DNA from: Chitinophaga pinensis
GTDB taxonomy: Bacteria; Bacteroidota; Bacteroidia; Chitinophagales; Chitinophagaceae
Direction of reading: 5' to 3'
NCBI GenBank assembly: GCA_945876095.1
Contig: CAMCMP010000005.1
Coordinates: 62,001 to 126,000, forward strand
DNA length: 64,000 nt
Shown: piece after piece, positions 55,089 through 64,000 of the stretch
How positions within the stretch are numbered: the stretch's first letter is position 1
How the letters are laid out: each line of letters begins with the position of its first letter
The notes under the pieces: model-generated
Databases searched by the model: none
Seen by the model: the letters and a program-made list of their open reading frames with translations, nothing else
Told to the model about the DNA's origin: nothing
Translations under genes and position numbers: made by a program

Positions 55089-55622
55089 TCACACAGTGTT
55101 TGTTCTAAAAGCTTGTTTCCTTGAAAACAACAATTCCACAATCATGATAAGCAATAAACTGATGGCAGTTGAGAATACTGTTTTTACAATAAAATACCAG
55201 ACATCTCCAAATTGTATGGCTTCTAAAAAAAACAACCATCCATGGTGAACCAAAGTGAGCATTCCTGCATAAACTAAATAAGGAATAAAACCTCCCATAC
55301 TTTTTGCAGAAGGCGCTTGATAATTGTTCTCTGCTCCCTGTTGAGATATTAATAAATTAACTACAAATGGTCGGAGATAAGCAATTAAAACACAGGCGGC
55401 AGAATGAAATCCTGGATGATGACGAAAACCATCAAGCGTAAAGCCCAAGGCAAATGCAATCAACATTTGAAAAGCGCGATTGCCTTCAAAGGGCATCCAT
55501 AAAATAAAAAGGAAATAAATATAGGGAGTAACCATATAATGCAAATGGATTCTGTCTAGTACATAAACTTGTACCAGGATAAGCAGAATAAAACGAAGCA
55601 TATTTTTTAACAGTGTACCCAT
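55089..55622 (-). CDS. mreD: Rod-shape-determining protein MreD
   Basis: A 177-residue integral membrane protein with five or six hydrophobic helices (FILLILVQVYVLDRI, PYIYFLFILWMPF, MLIAFALGFTLDGF and others). MreD sequences are poorly conserved, so assignment rests on size, topology, the LDGFRHHPGFHSAACVLIAYLRP segment and, above all, its place 20 nt after mreC and before the PBP2 gene. Part of the elongasome scaffold. Confidence 0.9.
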   Translation of the reverse strand: MGTLLKNMLRFILLILVQVYVLDRIHLHYMVTPYIYFLFILWMPFEGNRAFQMLIAFALGFTLDGFRHHPGFHSAACVLIAYLRPFVVNLLISQQGAENNYQAPSAKSMGGFIPYLVYAGMLTLVHHGWLFFLEAIQFGDVWYFIVKTVFSTAISLLLIMIVELLFSRKQAFRTNTV

Positions 55623-55642
55623 TTCTTGTCTTCTAGATTCAT

Positions 55643-56503
55643 TTAATTATTCACTTTATTATTAGCATTTTTTATTAGCTGATCAACCTCTTCCCTTTGT
55701 AAATTTTCTATTGCATATACATATTGAATGTTATAGAAATTTGCAGTTGATTTTAAATAGAGAATATAATTATTTGTGCCCTTGTCCTTCACTATTTCTT
55801 CAATGGTTCCTATCATTAATCCATATGGAAATGTGGTAGTAAAGCCACTAGTGTAAACTGTATCACCCTTGGCTACTTGGGCACTTTTTCTAATATCAAT
55901 TAATGAAAGACGATTGGGATCTTTTCCGTCCCAAATCACTTGTCCCACTTCTCCGCCCTTTTTAAGTTTTGCACTTATTTTACTATCCTTGTGAAGAAGA
56001 CTCATTACCACCGCATAATTTTCGCTTACATCTGTTACAATGCCCACTACGCCATTATTGAGATCTACCACCCCGTCATCTTTTTTTATTTGTTGACCAG
56101 TTCCCCGCTGCAATGCGATAAAGTTATTTTGTGCAGAAACAGAATTTGAAACCACTTTTGCAGAAAAGTATTGCCATTTTCTTTTAAGCCCTGTTGTGTC
56201 ATTTAAAATATCCTCATTAACAATTTTAGTTGAGCTGTCTTGTCTTTCAAAATTTTCATTTAAAAGATTTGTCAACCGTTCATTATTTTTAACCAGCGCC
56301 TCATTGGTATTTCTCAATTTTAAAAAGTAATCTACCTTATTAAACTGGGTATTGACCCTTCCTGTAACCTCATTCATAAAATTAGAAGCCAATGCATTGT
56401 GATAGCTGTTATAATGAACCAAGAAGTAGATTGAAAAGCCCTGCAATAATAATAGAACAATGAAATTGGAATATCTGCGAAAAAACAGAAAAAGATTATG
56501 CAT
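55643..56503 (-). CDS. mreC: Rod-shape-determining protein MreC
   Basis: A 286-residue bitopic protein. One membrane helix (FIVLLLLQGFSIYFLVH, about 14-30), then a coiled coil (NTNEALVKNNERLTNLLNENFE, about 60-85) that mediates dimerisation. The periplasmic beta-barrel domain includes DDGVVDLNNGVVGIVTDVSENYAVVMSLLHKDSKI and KGDTVYTSGFTTTFPYGLMIG, characteristic of MreC. It activates PBP2-RodA. Encoded between mreB (122 nt upstream) and mreD. Confidence 0.95.
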   Translation of the reverse strand: MHNLFLFFRRYSNFIVLLLLQGFSIYFLVHYNSYHNALASNFMNEVTGRVNTQFNKVDYFLKLRNTNEALVKNNERLTNLLNENFERQDSSTKIVNEDILNDTTGLKRKWQYFSAKVVSNSVSAQNNFIALQRGTGQQIKKDDGVVDLNNGVVGIVTDVSENYAVVMSLLHKDSKISAKLKKGGEVGQVIWDGKDPNRLSLIDIRKSAQVAKGDTVYTSGFTTTFPYGLMIGTIEEIVKDKGTNNYILYLKSTANFYNIQYVYAIENLQREEVDQLIKNANNKVNN

Positions 56504-56625
56504 ATGTTAACCCTCCTAACCTTCTCTGAGAAGAGAAGTCTGCACTCTGTAAATTTAAAAGAATTTTCATACCAGAAAAGAACACTGTCTTTTTCGCCCA
56601 CTGGCGGATTGTGATTGATGAAAGT

Positions 56626-57651
56626 TTAGCGCATTACAAAAGGATATTTGTCATAGTTCTTCAATGCAATGCCGGTTCCTCTAACAACACTTTTAAGTGG
56701 ATCATCCGCCACATGAACAGGCAATTTTATTTTTGCTGCTATCCTTTTATCCAGTCCTCGTAAAAGTGCCCCACCTCCAGTTAAATATAAGCCTCTTCGG
56801 TAAATATCTCCAGCCAATTCGGGCGGAGTAATTTCTAAGGCCTTCAATATCGCTTCTTCTATTTTAAATATACTTTTGTCCAATGCTTCAGCCACTTCTT
56901 GGTAGCTTACAAAAACTTGTTTGGGTATACCGGTCACCAAGTCACGGCCATTAACCGGAATATCATCGGGAGGATTATCTAGATCTTTCAATGCGGCACC
57001 TACCTGAATTTTAATTTGCTCAGCAGTACGCTCACCTATCAATAAACTATGGTAACGTCTTAACGCCTCCATAATATCGGCAGTAAATTCATCTCCAGCA
57101 ATACGTATACTTTGATCACAAACAATACCTGCTAGCGCTATCACTGTAATTCCGGTAGTTCCTCCACCAATATCTATAATCATATTCCCCACCGGTTCTT
57201 CCACATCAATTCCAATTCCAAGTGCGGCAGCCATCGGTTCATGAATCAAGTATACCTCTTTAGCACCTGCTTGTTCAGCACTATCTCTTACCGCACGCTT
57301 TTCAACTTCAGTAATGCTACTAGGAATACAAATCATCATTCTCCAGCTAGGCGCAAATAATGGTTTTTTGGGATAGATCATTTTAATCATTTCCCTAATC
57401 ATCAATTCGGCAGCATTGAAATCTGCAATTACTCCATCTTTCAAAGGACGAACCGTACGAATACTTTCATGGGTTTTTTCATGCATCATCAATGCCTTTT
57501 TACCCACCGCTAAAATATTCTTCGGATTATTTCTGTCCAATGCCACAATAGAAGGCTCATTCACTACCACTTCATCATTAAAAATGATCAAAGTATTTGC
57601 AGTGCCCAAATCCATTGCAATTTCTTGAGTAAAAAAATTAAAAAGGCCCAT
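56626..57651 (-). CDS. mreB: Rod-shape-determining actin-like protein MreB
   Basis: A 341-residue bacterial actin. Signature segments: phosphate 1 MDLGTANTLIIF, connect 1 EPMAAALGIGIDV, phosphate 2 MIIDIGGGTTGITVIAL, adenosine GIYRRGLYLTGGGALLRGLD-like (YRRGLYLTGGGALLRGLDK). It polymerises under the membrane to orient the elongasome. First gene of the shape operon, with a promoter 37 nt upstream. The cell is therefore expected to be rod-shaped. Confidence 0.97.
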   Translation of the reverse strand: MGLFNFFTQEIAMDLGTANTLIIFNDEVVVNEPSIVALDRNNPKNILAVGKKALMMHEKTHESIRTVRPLKDGVIADFNAAELMIREMIKMIYPKKPLFAPSWRMMICIPSSITEVEKRAVRDSAEQAGAKEVYLIHEPMAAALGIGIDVEEPVGNMIIDIGGGTTGITVIALAGIVCDQSIRIAGDEFTADIMEALRRYHSLLIGERTAEQIKIQVGAALKDLDNPPDDIPVNGRDLVTGIPKQVFVSYQEVAEALDKSIFKIEEAILKALEITPPELAGDIYRRGLYLTGGGALLRGLDKRIAAKIKLPVHVADDPLKSVVRGTGIALKNYDKYPFVMR

Positions 57652-57688
57652 AATTTATACAGAGAAGAATAGTTTGTAAAGAATGAAG

Positions 57689-57719
57689 CAAAGTTGAAGT
57701 AAATTATTTGAATTAACAA
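57689..57719 (-). promoter_or_regulatory. Promoter of the mreB operon
   Basis: On the minus strand TTG (57719-57717), a 20-nt spacer and CAACTTTG (57696-57689), one mismatch from the TAnnTTTG consensus. The leader before mreB is about 35 nt. The rest of the 57652-57939 gap shows nothing clear. Confidence 0.55.
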
Positions 57720-57939
57720 CCGTAAAACCTTTATTTTTCAAGATTTTTTGCAGATAGGGGATGAATAGATTTTTACTTGCTGATTTTTTATTTTTGAAAT
57801 TTTGTTTTACCTAATCAGAATTTGAAAAAAATACTTATTTTGAAATTTAGATGGCTCTAATTTGAAAGATTTTTTTCCATTTTTTGGGCCTTGAAACAAA
57901 CCGTTTTTTAATCTTCTGCCCAAATACTAAATTTCAAAA

Positions 57940-59220
57940 TCACTTAAATTCATAACCGATATCATCTCGTAAGTAAATTCCATCAAAATCAATTTTTCCA
58001 AGCATCTGATTGGATTGAGAAACAGCTTCTGTAATATTAGCTCCAATGCTAGTTACAGCCAATACCCTACCCCCATTAGTCAATACTTTTGTCCCCTCTT
58101 GCCTAGTTCCAGAATGGAAAACAATTGTCCCTGACAAAGCAGCCTCATTAAGACCCAATATTTCTTTACCAGTTACATATTCATTTGGATATCCACCACT
58201 AACCGCTACTACTGTAACAGCAGCCATAGGACTGGTTTTGATAGTTATTTCATTTAACCTTTGCTGGGAAGTAGCTAGGAAAATTTCGACTAAGTCGTTT
58301 TCAATTCTTGGAATAATCACTTCGGTCTCCGGATCTCCGAACCTACAATTGTATTCAATAACCATTGGCTCCCCTTTAACATTGATTAGCCCAATAAATA
58401 CCACCCCTTTGTATTCTAATTTTTCATCCACCAACCCTTTTACAGTGGGCTCTATGATTGCCTTTTTTACTTTTTGCATAAAGGCTTCGTCTACAAAAGG
58501 AACTGGACTAACGGCCCCCATTCCACCAGTGTTAAGCCCTTTATCCCCGTTACCAATTCTTTTGTAATCCTTTGCTTCTGGGAGTAGTAGATAGTTTTTC
58601 CCATCCGTAAGCACAAACATACTCAACTCAACACCTTCTAAAAATTGTTCAATAACTACTCTTTTGCTAGATTCGCCAAACTTTGCCTGCTGGATCATCT
58701 GTTCAAATTCAACCAGTGCTTCTTCATGACTAGCGCTAATAATTACTCCCTTTCCGGCAGCCAATCCGTCTGCTTTCAACACGATGGGCAAGTCATGAGC
58801 CTTAATGTAATTAACGCCTTCTTCAAAATTAGTAATATCAAACTCACGGTAGGCTGCTGTTGGAATTTGATGGCGATCCATAAACGCTTTTGCATAAGCC
58901 TTACTACCCTCCAACTTCGCAGCTTCTTTTGACGGTCCAATTACATGGATAGCAGCTGTCAAAGGATTGGCTTTAAAATAATCATAAATCCCTTTCACCA
59001 ATGGGTCCTCTGGACCAACCACTAACATTTCAATTTTATTTTCAAGACAAAAAGCTGTCAATCCCTCAAAATCAGTAGCAGCAAGGGATATATTGGAACC
59101 CACTAAAGCGGTTCCTGCATTACCTGGAGCAATAAATAATTGATCACATAAGGCACTTTGTTTGAGTTTCCATGCCAAGGTATGCTCTCTGCCACCACTG
59201 CCGATTATTAAAATATTCAT
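57940..59220 (-). CDS. purD: Phosphoribosylamine-glycine ligase
   Basis: Second step of purine biosynthesis, joining phosphoribosylamine and glycine with ATP. From ATG 59220 the product is 426 residues (MNILIIGSGGREHTLAWKLK, the canonical N terminus); a longer frame to 59289 adds an unconserved prefix. The ATP-grasp domain contains LPIVLKADGLAAGKGVIIS, GTGGMGAVSP-like LNTGGMGAVSPVPF, and EYNCRFGDPETEVI with the metal ligands. Length and all signatures are normal. Divergent from the peptide transporter gene; no other pur genes adjoin. Confidence 0.97.
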   Translation of the reverse strand: MNILIIGSGGREHTLAWKLKQSALCDQLFIAPGNAGTALVGSNISLAATDFEGLTAFCLENKIEMLVVGPEDPLVKGIYDYFKANPLTAAIHVIGPSKEAAKLEGSKAYAKAFMDRHQIPTAAYREFDITNFEEGVNYIKAHDLPIVLKADGLAAGKGVIISASHEEALVEFEQMIQQAKFGESSKRVVIEQFLEGVELSMFVLTDGKNYLLLPEAKDYKRIGNGDKGLNTGGMGAVSPVPFVDEAFMQKVKKAIIEPTVKGLVDEKLEYKGVVFIGLINVKGEPMVIEYNCRFGDPETEVIIPRIENDLVEIFLATSQQRLNEITIKTSPMAAVTVVAVSGGYPNEYVTGKEILGLNEAALSGTIVFHSGTRQEGTKVLTNGGRVLAVTSIGANITEAVSQSNQMLGKIDFDGIYLRDDIGYEFK

Positions 59221-59420
59221 GAATGAAAAGGATTGTTTTAAACAATGAATTAAAAGAACGAAATTAAAGTACCTAAAACAGTTTACCATAATAATTTGAT
59301 AATTGCTTTGAAATAATTGGTTCCTATTTTAAATCTCTAATCATTGCTTTTGATTTGGTAACAAGAAATTGGCTAATTTGAGTTACTAAATTCAATTATT
59401 ATCCAAAAAAATACAATCGC

Positions 59421-61235
59421 ATGAACGATCAGATAGTACAACAAAAACATCCAAAAGGGTTGTGGGTTTTATTTGGAACAGAAATGTGGGAACGATTTAA
59501 TTTCTATGGAATGCGGACCTTACTTTCCTTATTTCTTGCCCACTCTTTGCTAATGGGAAAGTCTGAAGCCTCCATTATTTACGGAGGATTTTTGGGTCTT
59601 GGTTACCTTACCCCAATGTTGGGCGGGTACCTATCAGACAAATTTTTAGGTAACCGAAATTGTATTTTAATAGGGGGCACCACAATGGGAATAGGGCAAT
59701 TGTTACTTTTCTGGAGTGCCAGTCAGGCGCATACCCCTGCTGGAATCGCTACAGGCACCGCCATCATGTGGGGAGCGTTACTTGCCATCATTTTAGGAAA
59801 TGGTTTTTTTAAGCCAAATATATCTTCCATGGTAGGAAGCCTTTATCCCAAAGAACAGAAAAGTAAACTCGATTCTGCATTTACCATTTTTTACTTGGGA
59901 ATAAATGTTGGAGCAACCTTAGGTCAGTTCATTTGCCCATTCTTTGGTGATGTTGAACAAAATGGAGTGCGAGATCTTTCTGCTTTCAAATGGGGTTTTC
60001 TTGCGGCAGCCTTGGCAATGTTTGTGGGCACTTTAACCTTCCTTTTTCTAAAAAATAAATATGTAATTACCCCCGAAGGTACTCCCATCGGAGGTAGGCC
60101 TAACAAAGCAGATATGCCGGCAGATGAATCTGATTCTGCAAAATTTACTACTGCTAATATCCTGATTTCATTTGCTGTATTGATTGTATTAACCTATGGT
60201 TTCCATTTAGTGTTGGGAGGTATTGGGGTTTCTTTTATTAAAGCTTGGCTTTATCCATTCATTCTTGCCTCAGGCATCAGCTTAGGATTTTTAATCATGT
60301 CGGATAAAACAATCACTAAAATTGAAAGAGACCGAATATGGGTATTATATATTGTTTGCTTTTTTGTAATGTTCTTTTGGGGTGCATTTGAACAGGCTGG
60401 TTCTTCATTAACTTTTATTGCAGATAACCAGACCGATACAAATATATTAGGATGGAAAATGCCTCCCAGTATGGTTCAAAACTTCAATGGTATTTTTGTA
60501 GTGATCTTTGCTATTCCATTTAGCATACTTTGGGTATGGATGAATAAGAAAAAGTTTGAACCTATCTCCCCTGTTAAACAAGCATGGGGTTTATTACTGA
60601 TTGCTTTGGGATACTGGATCATTGCAACTCAAGTAAAAGGTTTGGGCATCTCTGGAAAAGTAGGTATCATCTGGCTAATCATTTTATACCTTTTACATAC
60701 CTGGGGCGAATTGTGTTTATCACCAATCGGTTTGTCATTGGTTGCAAAACTTGCTCCCAAAAGATTTGCTTCCCTATTAATGGGGGTATGGTTTTTAGGA
60801 AATGCTGGTGGCTATGTATTAACAGGTGTGTTGGGTGCTTTACTTCCACCTACCACCGAAGCTTATGTGAGTATGGAAAAACAAAATATAGATCTGAAAA
60901 AAGTATTGGATGGCGATAAAGAACCGAGCGGATCAGAACTGTATTCATTGGCAAAAGAAAAAATTGCAACGACTATTGATTATGAAAAAGCAATGAAAAA
61001 TAATATTGACTTTGTGAATATATTAAATAATCCAGACTCTGTATTAACCGCTCCACAACTTGACTTAATTGAAAAAGAAAAATTAGTAAAGGTGGGTTAC
61101 CCTGTATTTTTCGGTTTCAAATTAAAAAATCTCTACGACTTTTTCATGTTATTTGTGGTGTTATGTGGACTAGCTGGTTTACTACTTTATGGATTAACTC
61201 CTATGATGAAAAAGATGATGCATGGGATTAGATAA
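59421..61235 (+). CDS. Proton-dependent oligopeptide transporter (POT/PTR family)
   Basis: A 604-residue inner-membrane di/tripeptide importer. The proton-coupling motif ExxERF is E21-M-W-E24-R25-F26. The PTR2 signature GFLGLGYLTPMLGGYLSDKFLG and the second signature FTIFYLGINVGATLGQFICPF are both present, with about fourteen membrane helices. A hydrophilic region of about 90 residues (485-575) between the last helices is unusually long and charged (Lys/Glu/Asp-rich). Bacteroidota members often have it. No terminator precedes element D, which starts within about 10-20 nt of the stop. Confidence 0.94.
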   Translation: MNDQIVQQKHPKGLWVLFGTEMWERFNFYGMRTLLSLFLAHSLLMGKSEASIIYGGFLGLGYLTPMLGGYLSDKFLGNRNCILIGGTTMGIGQLLLFWSASQAHTPAGIATGTAIMWGALLAIILGNGFFKPNISSMVGSLYPKEQKSKLDSAFTIFYLGINVGATLGQFICPFFGDVEQNGVRDLSAFKWGFLAAALAMFVGTLTFLFLKNKYVITPEGTPIGGRPNKADMPADESDSAKFTTANILISFAVLIVLTYGFHLVLGGIGVSFIKAWLYPFILASGISLGFLIMSDKTITKIERDRIWVLYIVCFFVMFFWGAFEQAGSSLTFIADNQTDTNILGWKMPPSMVQNFNGIFVVIFAIPFSILWVWMNKKKFEPISPVKQAWGLLLIALGYWIIATQVKGLGISGKVGIIWLIILYLLHTWGELCLSPIGLSLVAKLAPKRFASLLMGVWFLGNAGGYVLTGVLGALLPPTTEAYVSMEKQNIDLKKVLDGDKEPSGSELYSLAKEKIATTIDYEKAMKNNIDFVNILNNPDSVLTAPQLDLIEKEKLVKVGYPVFFGFKLKNLYDFFMLFVVLCGLAGLLLYGLTPMMKKMMHGIR

Positions 61236-61244
61236 ACAATTATT

Positions 61245-61657
61245 TTTTCTTAGCTAATATAGTCAACTATGCAGGATTGGAATTCCTTTAGGAATAGAGT
61301 GCTTTTACTTTTTTGCCTTGATGCAAAAAAGTAACAAAAAAAATCAAGCCTGCGAATAAAAAGGCTGAAATTTGAAACATCAGCCTAAAATCAAGGAACT
61401 CGCCGGCAGAGTAAGCTAAATTAAAAAGTGTGCTGGCTCAGACAGCCTTGATTTTTTAACGGCTGATAATTCAAATTTCTAGCACTTTTTATTCGAGGGC
61501 CTTACTCTATGCGTCGACTAAATCGTAAGACTAAACTAAATTAAAGCGTTATTTAGAAGGGCTGATAATTCACATTTCTAGCACTTTTTATTCAAGGGCG
61601 TTCAAACAAAAATTATCTCAAATTACCTAATCCGACTTTTTTAGCATCGACTAATTT
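61245..61657 (+). repeat. Dispersed structured element, copy D
   Basis: This copy fills the 464-bp gap between the peptide transporter and the alkane monooxygenase, in the same direction as both. It has stem ATTCC-TTTA-GGAAT (61282-61295) and a perfect stem TTACTTTTTTGC-CTTGAT-GCAAAAAAGTAA (61305-61334). Left arm 61348-61396 pairs with right arm 61446-61500. A linker (GTAAGACTAAACTAAATT) shared with copy B follows, then a second right arm 61560-61601 and a tail ending GACTAATT at 61648-61655. The far 5' head seen in copies A and C is short or missing, so the left boundary is approximate. Confidence 0.83.
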
Positions 61658-61699
61658 CTCAAATTAATTTATTAAATTGTACTTGAAACGATACTTTCT

Positions 61700-62758
61700 A
61701 TGAATGTAAAAATTTTAAAATACCTATCGCCTGCTACAATTTATATTTTAGCATACCTAGCCTTTAGTTCTCAAGGTTGGTTAATATGGGCGCCCATGTT
61801 ATACGCTTGGGTATTCATTCCTATTGTAGAATTGTTGATAAAGCCTGACGAAAAAAATATGACCGCTGCCGAAGAAGAGCTAGCATCAAAAGACAATATC
61901 TATGACTATGTATTGTATGTATTTGTAGCCCTTCAATTGGCAGCCCTTTTATTTTTTTTAAAATCAATGCAACAAGACAGTTTAAGCTGGTGGGAGATTG
62001 CAGGAAGAGTAGGTTCGATGGGTTTATTGTGTGGCACTTTTGGAATCAATGTAGGCCATGAACTTGGACACAGGAATAATCAATTGGAACAAGGCTTAGC
62101 AAAAATCTCTCTACTCACTTCGCTGTACATGCATTTTTTTATTGAGCACAACAAAGGACATCATAAAAATGTAGCGACTCCAGAAGACCCTAGCAGTGCC
62201 CGATTCAACGAGCCAGTATACTTTTTTTATTTTCGTACCATTGTATTCTCTTATCTTTCTGCATGGAAAATCGCTGCGGATGATTGTAGAAAAAAAGACC
62301 TATCACCTATTCATTGGAGAAATGAAATGATACAAGCTCAACTACTACAAATTGTATTAATCGTATTTGTATTTTTAACTTTTGGGAAATTAGTAACAAT
62401 TTATTTTTTATGTGCTGCTGCCATTGGAATTGGCCTATTGGAAACTGTTAATTATATAGAACATTATGGATTGCAACGTAAAGCAACGGGTCTTGGTAAA
62501 TATGAAAGAGCACTGCCACATCACAGTTGGAATAGCAGCCATATTTTAGGTCGATTAATGTTATTTGAATTGAGTAGGCATAGCGATCACCATTATCTTG
62601 CGAGTAGAAAATATCAAATCTTGCAACATCATTCGGAGGCGCCCCAATTACCAACTGGATATCCTGGGAGTATGATTCTTTCGCTAGTGCCTCCGGCATG
62701 GTTTTATATAATGAACCGACGAATCAAGCAATTACAGTCTACTGAAGAAAAACAGTAA
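61700..62758 (+). CDS. alkB: AlkB-type membrane di-iron alkane monooxygenase
   Basis: A 352-residue integral-membrane hydroxylase of the fatty-acid-desaturase superfamily. Histidine boxes are HELGH at 120-124, HNKGHH from 150 and HSDHH from 294. The AlkB-diagnostic segment NYIEHYGLQRK starts at 251. Five or six membrane helices surround them (LSPATIYILAYLAF, YVLYVFVALQLAALLFFL and others). The expected reaction is terminal hydroxylation of medium-chain alkanes or a related lipid, needing rubredoxin and its reductase. Neither is encoded in this window. Short C-terminal tail, no rubredoxin fusion. Confidence 0.92.
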   Translation: MNVKILKYLSPATIYILAYLAFSSQGWLIWAPMLYAWVFIPIVELLIKPDEKNMTAAEEELASKDNIYDYVLYVFVALQLAALLFFLKSMQQDSLSWWEIAGRVGSMGLLCGTFGINVGHELGHRNNQLEQGLAKISLLTSLYMHFFIEHNKGHHKNVATPEDPSSARFNEPVYFFYFRTIVFSYLSAWKIAADDCRKKDLSPIHWRNEMIQAQLLQIVLIVFVFLTFGKLVTIYFLCAAAIGIGLLETVNYIEHYGLQRKATGLGKYERALPHHSWNSSHILGRLMLFELSRHSDHHYLASRKYQILQHHSEAPQLPTGYPGSMILSLVPPAWFYIMNRRIKQLQSTEEKQ

Positions 62759-62795
62759 ATTCTGCTTTTTTATCAGAATCGTACAAGAAGAATTA

Positions 62796-64000
62796 TTAAA
62801 TGTTTTCAGCTCCAAAATAGCGATGTAAAACTTTGGGTAATCGAATACCTGTTTCCGTTTGGTTATTCTCCAATAAGCAGGCAACTATTCTTGGAAGTGC
62901 AAGAGAGGATCCATTCAAGGAATGCAGTAATTGAGTTTTACCCCCTTCATCTTTGTATCGTATTTTCATCCTATTGGTCTGAAAGGTTTCAAAATTACTA
63001 ACAGAGCTTACTTCTAACCACTTTTGTTGAGCTGCACTAAACACTTCAAAATCATAAGTAAGTGCACTTGTAAAACTCATATCGCCACCGCATAAACGCA
63101 AAATACGATAAGGCAATTCTAATTGTATCAACAACTGCTCAACATGCAATACCATTGCTTCTAAAACATCATAGCTACCTTCTGGTTTTACCAATTGAAT
63201 AATTTCCACTTTATCAAACTGATGTACTCGATTCAATCCACGCACATCAGATCCAAAGCTTCCTGCCTCTCTTCTAAAACAAGGAGTAAAGGCGGTCATT
63301 TTTATCGGAAGCTCTTGCTCTTTAACTATTTCATCTCGGTAAATATTAGTTACAGGTACTTCTGCAGTTGGAATCAAATAAAGTCCGTCGGCCGTTGCAT
63401 GATACATTTGTCCTTCTTTATCTGGCAACTGTCCGGTACCGTAAGCAGAAGCTTCGTTTACCATTAAAGGAGGTAAATATTCGGTATAACCTGCAGAGGT
63501 ATTGTAATCCAAAAAATACTGAACCAAGGTGCGCTGCAATTTAGCCCCCTTGCCCTTATACAAAGGAAAGCCACTGCCTGTTAGCTTAGCACCCGTCTCA
63601 AAATCTACTAAATCATATTTTTTTATTAAGTCCCAATGAGGCACAGCTGTAGAAGGTAATACTGGCTTCACACCGCCTTCCCTAACTACTTCATTGTCTT
63701 CGGGAGTTTTTCCATTAGAAACAGAACTATGGGGCAGGTTAGGTAATTTAATTATTTCATCCTGCAAACTTTTCTCTGCAGCATTCAGTTGATCATTTAA
63801 CTCTTGGATATTATTTTTATGAATGGTTACCTGCTGCTTTTTTTGTTCCGCCTGCTCTTTTTCACCCTTCGCCATCAGTAATCCAATTTCTTTGCTAGCA
63901 ACATTCAGTTCAGCTTGTAATGATTCTGCCGCTACTTTTAAATTGCGAACTTGTTCATCCAAAGCCACCACTTTATCTACAGCAGAAAGATCCCCATAAT
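62796..64000 (-). CDS. serS: Seryl-tRNA synthetase (5' end beyond the window)
   Basis: Class II synthetase charging tRNA-Ser. About 400 residues are visible and the frame stays open to the right edge (upstream of 63971 it reads YGDLSAVDK). The ORF-like GTG at 63971 is internal and about 30 N-terminal residues are missing. The long antiparallel coiled-coil tRNA-binding arm covers the first 110 visible residues (LNVASKEIGLLMAKGEKEQ). Motif 2 is PCFRREAGSFGSDVRGLNRVHQF and motif 3 lies at NGSSLALPRIVACLLENNQ. The gene converges with alkB. Confidence 0.97.
   Translation of the reverse strand, partial: YGDLSAVDKVVALDEQVRNLKVAAESLQAELNVASKEIGLLMAKGEKEQAEQKKQQVTIHKNNIQELNDQLNAAEKSLQDEIIKLPNLPHSSVSNGKTPEDNEVVREGGVKPVLPSTAVPHWDLIKKYDLVDFETGAKLTGSGFPLYKGKGAKLQRTLVQYFLDYNTSAGYTEYLPPLMVNEASAYGTGQLPDKEGQMYHATADGLYLIPTAEVPVTNIYRDEIVKEQELPIKMTAFTPCFRREAGSFGSDVRGLNRVHQFDKVEIIQLVKPEGSYDVLEAMVLHVEQLLIQLELPYRILRLCGGDMSFTSALTYDFEVFSAAQQKWLEVSSVSNFETFQTNRMKIRYKDEGGKTQLLHSLNGSSLALPRIVACLLENNQTETGIRLPKVLHRYFGAENI

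Noticed and set aside
58046..58567. 173-codon open frame on the plus strand
   Set aside because: Antisense shadow of purD with a low-complexity Pro/Ser/Thr/Val translation.
60584..60919. 111-codon plus-strand frame inside the peptide transporter gene
   Set aside because: Out-of-frame shadow with many Cys and Arg; the transporter frame is complete and continuous.

Overview
The window is an AT-rich chromosomal segment of a Bacteroidota bacterium, most likely family Chitinophagaceae (Sediminibacterium-like, by inference). Support comes from several traits: a SusC/SusD-type outer-membrane locus with an extra surface lipoprotein, promoters of the Bacteroidota form (TTG, about 20 nt, TAnnTTTG), CusA fused to TolC, an AtpB with a long signal-peptide-bearing N terminus, a free-standing transketolase C-terminal half, and a 29-residue AURKAIP1/COX24-type ribosomal miniprotein. 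There are no tRNA or rRNA genes, no CRISPR arrays, and no transposase or phage genes.

Layout. 1-4.4 kb: mutY, an HU protein, a TPR protein, the miniprotein and rng. 4.4-6.6 kb: a Crp/Fnr regulator beside a five-gene thiol/redox operon (rhodanese, thioredoxin, three tiny membrane proteins) with a candidate GTAAC-N4-GTTAC operator. 6.8-12.8 kb: a heavy-metal RND efflux operon. 12.9-16.7 kb: glpK-glpD-glpF. 16.9-18.4 kb: a Tat-exported Gfo/Idh oxidoreductase. 19.2-23.8 kb: ATP synthase genes atpB-E-F-H-A without atpG, atpD or atpC. 24-28 kb: an ABC exporter and a large secreted protein with a clan-CD-like His/Cys C terminus. 28.3-30.1 kb: a PhoB/PhoR-like two-component pair. 30.5-36.2 kb: two lipoproteins, then a TonB receptor/beta-helix lipoprotein pair behind six 11-bp-spaced response-regulator-like boxes. 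36.7-43.3 kb: a secreted protein and the SusC/SusD/DUF1735 operon. 43.8-45.9 kb: DUF47 and a Pit phosphate permease. 46.2-48.3 kb: galE and a transketolase C half. 48.4-50.4 kb: an ECF sigma factor, a membrane protein with repeated VPxGYFExL motifs, and a small secreted protein. 50.4-57.7 kb: a 12-copy 17-bp palindromic array, an MBL hydrolase and the mreBCD-mrdA-rodA cell-shape operon. 57.9-64 kb: purD, a POT peptide transporter, an AlkB-type monooxygenase and serS, which runs off the right edge.

The most unusual content is non-coding. Four diverged copies of one roughly 300-525 bp dispersed element (about 18.6-19.1, 30.1-30.45, 36.3-36.7 and 61.2-61.7 kb) sit in intergenic gaps at or next to gene 3' ends. 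Each full copy has a short stem, a perfect poly-T/poly-A stem-loop and a long imperfect inverted repeat, and the paired arms have changed together between copies. I cannot match it to a described family. Second is the 17-bp GC-rich palindromic array between two convergent genes, whose last copy supplies the stop codon of the MBL gene.

Functional links are inferred. The two-component pair, the box array in front of the TonB receptor and the DUF47/Pit pair suggest a phosphate-related regulon. The Crp/Fnr gene probably controls the redox operon. The sigma factor and the repeat protein behind it form a likely sigma/anti-sigma unit.
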